Assembly (NCBI GenBank): GCA_002989075.1
Contig: PSQN01000006.1
Coordinates: 310,001 to 374,000 of the forward strand
Direction: 5' to 3'
Length of the DNA: 64,000 nucleotides
Source: Arthonia radiata
Taxonomy: Eukaryota; Ascomycota; Arthoniomycetes; Arthoniales; Arthoniaceae
Shown here piece by piece: positions 59,100 through 64,000 of this stretch. The stretch's first letter is position 1, and each line of letters begins with the position of its first letter. The notes beneath the pieces were generated by a model. The model saw only the letters and a list, made by a program, of their open reading frames with translations. It did no database searches and was not told the DNA's origin. Made by a program: the position numbers and the translations under genes.

Positions 59100-59576
59100 G
59101 TGCTGGGTCCGCCGGTTCCAGAGGTTGAGTACGTTAATACATTTGGGAAAAATCATGGATCCATTTCTTGCATTCTGCTTTCAGTCAGTGTCATGGATTA
59201 CGATCTGAGCCGAGAGTAGGGGTACGACGGCTGATGTCGTCGGAATCACGTGTAGCGGAAGACGAGTTAGAGTCGTGTTGATCCTTTAACAGGAGAAACC
59301 CGCGGAAGATGGAAGCATGAATACGGGCTTGATCAGATGACTTCAGTGTCTGTGGTGGACTGGCAAGTCGGCGCAGTCAATGTATAGCCTTACTTGGAAG
59401 CAGCGTTGCCGCGAACGATCCAAGCAATCACTCATGCCTTCCTAGCAAACTATAGTCTACAATCTATCAGAGTCTGAATGCAACACCTGGTCCCAAATAC
59501 ATCCGATGTCATCATGCTGATCTCATGATCCTCAACACTTAGTTCCATCCGGCGCAAACTTCCCATAGTTAAAGGC
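59100..59576. other. Convergent intergenic region
   Basis: 477 bp between the POT and NRPS stop codons. It contains one CACGTG (59247-59252) and no gene. Confidence 0.4.
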
Positions 59577-62500
59577 TCAAGAAGAGGCGCTGGTGCTTAT
59601 CGACACAGAGCTCGTAAAAGCAAGAGACCCCAAATCTAGTTCGTCAACAATTAGGTCCAGTCCCCCTGGTGCGAAAAGACGCGTGAGGACTTGTTCCATG
59701 TGGCCGAGATAGCGGACAGCCTTATCCTCAGGGAAGAAGGTCAGGTCGATCCCGAGAGTGAGATCTACTCCAGCATTGCCGGGCCGAAGGGAGAAGTTCA
59801 CGCCCATTGCGTCTGCCACGTCATTGACCATTTCCGCGCGGCTTCTGGCCAGCCCCAGATGCGTTGTACGTGGTTCCACGTAGTCATCGGGAGGATGTAC
59901 CATTAGAACGGGAGCGGACGCTAACAATCGTTGCAGCTTATCACCGAGCTCGACGGAGTGCTGTATATTACCAGCTTCGTCTATTCGCCTCTGCATTGTT
60001 TCCACGTTCTTTCGAAGAGACGATCGAGTGTCTATGTTAGTAGCTAGTGGAGCTGCAGTACTTGTAGGTCCCATAAGGCTGTCAACGCCTGTAAACCCAG
60101 CATCTCGACCCCCCACAAGATTGTTGAATAGAAAATGGTCATGCTGTTCGACATGTGCTGCAACTATTGCCCACGCTGTCAGCAATACCGTCGCATAGGA
60201 CATGCCTATTGGGAGTGTAGACGCAAAGTCCACGCTGAGGGATACAAAGCGGGTGAGGCACGGTATTCGTGTGCCGTCCAAAGTGAAGTAGGTCCAGAAC
60301 TGTCGGGTCTCAAGTTCCCCTATCAACGCAGAACCAGCTTCATCCATCTCGAGATCGTACACGTACTCGATGAACCTGTCAAACTGCGGTCTAGAATGTG
60401 GGCCGTCACCGTGCTGATATGCATAGTCGATGTCTTCCAGTAGCATCCTCCGGCACCAGCCATCGAACACAGCGTGAGTGCTAGACCAGGTGAGGTATCG
60501 ATCTTCGGCGTGCCCTGCATCAACGATACTGAACCGTGACTGCGGTTGCCCAAACCCCCACGATACGTTTCGATCCTCAGAAACAAGCGATGATAAGTTG
60601 CCGACGTGGCGACAATGAAAGTCGTCTATCAGCACGACTTGGATTAGATGCGATGACAACGGCATTATTCGCGTCCGCAGAAATGCGTTCGCCCGTACGA
60701 CACGCCGTAAAGCAGTCTCAAGCCTGACCACGTCTACGTCTGCCGGTAGTGGCATAATGTGCCGGTAGGTGGTACCTCCTGGCGAAACCCTTTCTCCCTC
60801 TATATAACGTTTCTGCTGTCGCGTGCAAGGATATGCATTTTCGACGTCCTGTTCCTTCAGGTTGTAAGCAGCAAGACTTCCGCTAAGCTCGTCGCTAGTG
60901 CAACCAATTTTCGTTAAGAGACCAAACCTGGGCGGCCCTGGTGTGTCTTTCGTTTTGATAGGTGATATTTCAGTAGCCATGGTGGACAAAACCGGATTCG
61001 TGAATATTTGCCGCATCGAGAGCGCGTAGCCTAGGTCACGTAGCGCAGCCGCGAGCCTGATTGCGTTCAAAGAACTGCCAGCAAGCTCGAAGAAGTGGGC
61101 ATTGGCTCCAAAATCGTCGCCATTCAGTCCCAAGAGTTTTTGCCAGAGTTCGTGAAGCAACTTTTCGCTATGTGATGCTGTGGACTGGATCAAGTTGCCC
61201 CCCGAAAGAAGGAGTTGAGGGTCAAAACGTTGCCGCAGCGTCCAAGCTCGAAGCGCCCGCCGATCCGCTTTGCCATTCGCCGTGACAGGAATATTTGTAA
61301 GTGCCAGAAACACGGACGGTATCATGTAATTCGGCAAAACTTTTCCAAGATGTCGAATCGTGTTTTCCTTCATTCCCATTAGGCGCCGCTGTAGTGCAGT
61401 ATCTAGATCGAGTGCACCCGCCCGGTACTCTCCTTTCAGAGCCACGTAAGCGACGAGTACGTCCGATTCTTGACCCTCGAATCTAGCGGTATCGACAAGC
61501 ACGTGGAGTTGCTCATCATAGAGAGACTCTTGAATACGTTGTCGAACCTCCTCAGCTTCAAACCGTTGTCCATGTAGTTTCAATTGCGAATCCGCACGTC
61601 CGATGTAAACGATGCTGCCGTCTCCTAGGTACCTAACAAGGTCACCCGTCTTATACACCCGCGCTTCCTGGCCGTCTCGAAAGTCTCGCAACCACGGCGG
61701 ACTGTTGATGAATTTCTCCTTTGTGGCTTTAGGACTGTTCATATATCCTTTTGCCAGATTAGGGCTCTCTATGACAAGCTCTCCTACCGCCCCAAGGGGA
61801 GAAAGGAGATCGTGGTTCGCGGGCTTCACAACCCATAAGCTAGTACCAGCGCTGTGCCCGATATTTCGGGGGTCGCTTCGTGATAAGTGACAGTTGATGC
61901 TGCACTTGACGGAACACTCGCTCGGCCCATACCCGTTCATCAATTGCACTCTGCCGTCCCAGTTGTCTACCAAAGCTTGGTCCGGACTTTCTCCAGAAAG
62001 AAGCAGGACCTTGAAATCCGGCAATTCGTCCTGCTTTAATGTATGCGCTACGGAGGGAGTAATATTTGCAAAATTGACGCCCGCCGTCTTCATGAACGCA
62101 CTGATGTCACCCATGATGTCCTCATCCGAAGGCACACAGACACAGCCACCGGACATGAGCGTGGTCAAAATGTCCTCGACACTGGGGTCGAACACGTAGG
62201 GTGCGAACTGCAACACGCGAGAATCAGATCCTCGTTTGATCAAAGGAGCGCGAGCTATAGCACCGGTTGCAAAGCTCTTATGTTGTACTGCAAAGGCTTT
62301 GGGGGTACCCGTGGTTCCTGATGTGGTAAGTACATAAAGCAAGCTGTCCGGAGTGACAAGTCTGCACTGGGTCGCTGCAGCAGGTTGAAAAGTGTTGATA
62401 GTTTTGTCGCTGACGACAATTGTCTGCCAGGGTGGATCCGGAAATATTTTGTCTTGCATGGAAGAACAGAGGACAACGTTGATCTTCGCATCGCGGGTAA

Positions 62501-64000
62501 TGTCTTCCAGACGTGCTCGTGGATCTTTTGGTGACAAAGGTGCAAAGGCGCTGCCTGCTTTGATGATAGCTAAGATACTCAATGGCGCCCACATTGATTT
62601 CTCGAAGAGGACACCAACAACACTCCCTGGTTGCACACCCCACCGGGCCATCTCTCCTGCTAAGCCGTCGGACAACTTGTCCAAGGCTGCGTACTCCAGG
62701 CCGCCGTGCCTAGAATATATGGCTGGAGAGGTTGGGCAGCGTTTTATTTGCTCTTGAATCAACTCATGAACGCAGACTTTAAAAGCTTTATGAGGCCTTG
62801 CGTTCCACCAAGACATGGCGGACTTGTCTGCTTTGCTCGCGAGATCTAGGTCACCAACTCTAGTGTCTCTAGTCACTGCGCTAAGTTCACTGAAGGTCTG
62901 CTCGAATTGCTCAAGGATTCTTCGAGTTTGTAGGGGAGAGATGACAGCGCTGTCAAATGTGGCGATGATCTCGACTTGTGATTTTCCAGGCGCAAGGGTA
63001 AGAACTAGCGGGTATTCATGTAAGGATCGCTCGACTTCTACTAGTCTTATGCCATCCTCATCTGACGTTTTCGCTGTCTCAACTTGAACAATCAAAAGCG
63101 TGCGGAACGAGGCGGCGTTTTTGACGTCCTGGTCGATGGCTAGGATCCGCGAGAGGCCAAATTGCTCGTATGGCATCATGGTCGAGAACTGTTCTTGGAG
63201 GCCGTCTAAAAAGCTGGAGACTGTTTGGGCACGGTCAACTCTGACCCGAATGGGCAAAGTTGTGACTGTGGGGCCAACAACATCTTGCAGCTCAGAAGGT
63301 AAGGAATTGCGTCCATGGAGGGAATTCCCGAACGTGATGTCGTCGGAACCTTCATATTCTGAGAGTAGCAGAGCCCAGGATGCTCTAGCCATAATCGTTG
63401 CAGTGGTACCAATGGCGGTCCCCGTTGGGGCTGCGATGGTATGCCGCAAACATGTTCCATCTGCTGCCAGATGTCCAGCCCGTGGAAGGTTAGGAAATGA
63501 TGGCGTTGGTGCACTTCTCAGTTGCTCTTGCCAAAATCGACCACACTCATCTTGGTCCAGGACCTCGCAAAATTGCACGAACGTCTCATAGCCGCTTATT
63601 TGTCCCACCGACTCTGTGTTGGGGTGATGATACTCAGTGCGAATGTGATCAACCACGGATTCCAAGCTCCATCCATCGAAGACCGCGTGGTGGAGCGTCC
63701 AGACGAGATGAGACTGACCTGATGATGGATCTCGTACGTGGTGATGCCTGGCTAGAGGCTGACCAGACTGAAAAGAAGCCGCTTTATCTGCAGCTAGAAA
63801 TGGTGCTAGCTCTTGCTTGACCGTTGTCCACTCCGCTTGATGTCGACTCACCACCTGCACAAGGCTGGAAGAGGAGGGCACTATTGTCGTTCTCAGTATT
63901 GGAAAGGCGCTAATTGCACTCTTGCATGCCGTCTTGAATCTTTCGATATTCACAGCAGCTGAGAGATGGAATACGAACTGGCTCGAGTACAGGGACGGTA
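59577..64000 (-). CDS. Nonribosomal peptide synthetase, 3' part (C-A-T-C)
   Basis: An open frame with no intron runs from the right edge (N-terminus outside the window) to a TGA/TAA-class stop at 59577; at least 1470 residues are visible. Order: condensation domain with LHHAVFDGWS (HHxxxDG); adenylation domain with LTTSGTTGTPKA (A3), FDPSVEDIL (A4), NGYGPSECSV (A5), GELVIESPNLAKGYM (A6), YKTGDLVRY (A7), GRADSQLKLHGQRFEAEEV (A8) and NGKADRRAL (A10, with the catalytic Lys); a carrier domain with FFELAGSSLNAIR (Ser carries the pantetheine arm); and a second condensation domain with THAVFDGW. No thioesterase or reductase follows, so the last C domain probably releases the product, as fungal terminal C domains do. 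Earlier modules may lie beyond 64000. Confidence 0.92.
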   Translation of the reverse strand, partial: PSLYSSQFVFHLSAAVNIERFKTACKSAISAFPILRTTIVPSSSSLVQVVSRHQAEWTTVKQELAPFLAADKAASFQSGQPLARHHHVRDPSSGQSHLVWTLHHAVFDGWSLESVVDHIRTEYHHPNTESVGQISGYETFVQFCEVLDQDECGRFWQEQLRSAPTPSFPNLPRAGHLAADGTCLRHTIAAPTGTAIGTTATIMARASWALLLSEYEGSDDITFGNSLHGRNSLPSELQDVVGPTVTTLPIRVRVDRAQTVSSFLDGLQEQFSTMMPYEQFGLSRILAIDQDVKNAASFRTLLIVQVETAKTSDEDGIRLVEVERSLHEYPLVLTLAPGKSQVEIIATFDSAVISPLQTRRILEQFEQTFSELSAVTRDTRVGDLDLASKADKSAMSWWNARPHKAFKVCVHELIQEQIKRCPTSPAIYSRHGGLEYAALDKLSDGLAGEMARWGVQPGSVVGVLFEKSMWAPLSILAIIKAGSAFAPLSPKDPRARLEDITRDAKINVVLCSSMQDKIFPDPPWQTIVVSDKTINTFQPAAATQCRLVTPDSLLYVLTTSGTTGTPKAFAVQHKSFATGAIARAPLIKRGSDSRVLQFAPYVFDPSVEDILTTLMSGGCVCVPSDEDIMGDISAFMKTAGVNFANITPSVAHTLKQDELPDFKVLLLSGESPDQALVDNWDGRVQLMNGYGPSECSVKCSINCHLSRSDPRNIGHSAGTSLWVVKPANHDLLSPLGAVGELVIESPNLAKGYMNSPKATKEKFINSPPWLRDFRDGQEARVYKTGDLVRYLGDGSIVYIGRADSQLKLHGQRFEAEEVRQRIQESLYDEQLHVLVDTARFEGQESDVLVAYVALKGEYRAGALDLDTALQRRLMGMKENTIRHLGKVLPNYMIPSVFLALTNIPVTANGKADRRALRAWTLRQRFDPQLLLSGGNLIQSTASHSEKLLHELWQKLLGLNGDDFGANAHFFELAGSSLNAIRLAAALRDLGYALSMRQIFTNPVLSTMATEISPIKTKDTPGPPRFGLLTKIGCTSDELSGSLAAYNLKEQDVENAYPCTRQQKRYIEGERVSPGGTTYRHIMPLPADVDVVRLETALRRVVRANAFLRTRIMPLSSHLIQVVLIDDFHCRHVGNLSSLVSEDRNVSWGFGQPQSRFSIVDAGHAEDRYLTWSSTHAVFDGWCRRMLLEDIDYAYQHGDGPHSRPQFDRFIEYVYDLEMDEAGSALIGELETRQFWTYFTLDGTRIPCLTRFVSLSVDFASTLPIGMSYATVLLTAWAIVAAHVEQHDHFLFNNLVGGRDAGFTGVDSLMGPTSTAAPLATNIDTRSSLRKNVETMQRRIDEAGNIQHSVELGDKLQRLLASAPVLMVHPPDDYVEPRTTHLGLARSRAEMVNDVADAMGVNFSLRPGNAGVDLTLGIDLTFFPEDKAVRYLGHMEQVLTRLFAPGGLDLIVDELDLGSLAFTSSVSISTSASS

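Noticed and set aside
1-64000. CRISPR arrays, rRNA genes, LTR or other virus-like elements, intact transposons
   Set aside because: I looked on both strands and saw no spaced repeats, rRNA-like sequence, integrase, reverse transcriptase or transposase motifs.

Overview
The window is nuclear DNA from a filamentous ascomycete (Pezizomycotina; a dothideomycete is plausible but is my inference). The evidence is short GT..AG introns (mostly 45-80 bp) with CTAAC/CTGAC-like branch sites, closely spaced genes on both strands, and families typical of such fungi: fungal NLR, Zn2Cys6 regulator, fungal NRPS, DASH and SulP. I saw no rRNA, tRNA, CRISPR array or intact transposon. I placed exon joins by eye from splice signals, frame continuity and family resemblance.

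Region 1 (1-16 kb) is mostly housekeeping. It holds an aspartyl-protease-like secreted protein with degenerate catalytic triads, a small unknown membrane protein, a SulP/STAS sulfate permease, a long GYF-domain protein (Smy2/GIGYF type), the kinetochore subunit Spc24, the mitochondrial fission protein Fis1 (with two tiny first exons) and an RNF126-like RING-H2 ubiquitin ligase. Region 2 (16-22 kb) is an island with one large PNP-NACHT-ankyrin NLR-type gene. Its introns still look usable, but two in-frame stops and a 7-bp frameshifting insertion interrupt it, and it is followed by 1.5 kb in which I see no gene.

Region 3 (22-50 kb) returns to core genes: a LIM-RhoGAP (Rga1 type), the CLASP/Stu1 microtubule protein, an F-box/zinc-ligand protein, a UFD1-family zinc-finger protein, a basic-secretory-protein-like HExxH metallopeptidase, a pyrimidine-5'-nucleotidase-like HAD enzyme, a disordered proline/glutamine-rich protein, a multi-KH RNA-binding protein, the DASH subunit Ask1, an MDR-type oxidoreductase and an alpha/beta hydrolase. 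Spc24, Stu1 and Ask1 all act at the microtubule-kinetochore interface.

Region 4 (51.8-64 kb) looks like part of a secondary-metabolite cluster. It contains a Zn2Cys6 regulator, a Baeyer-Villiger-type flavin monooxygenase, a POT/PTR oligopeptide transporter and the 3' part of an NRPS (C-A-T-C) that runs off the right edge. The monooxygenase and transporter share a 0.94-kb divergent promoter with two CACGTG boxes 14 bp apart. The regulator has a TGA exactly at the third zinc-binding cysteine codon and a frameshift at a T run, while the three biosynthetic/transport genes read intact.

The most unusual observation is a 9-mer, TACGGAGTA/TACTCCGTA, present at least four times. One copy is exactly the insertion that frameshifts the NLR gene, which has the form of a TA-type transposon footprint.
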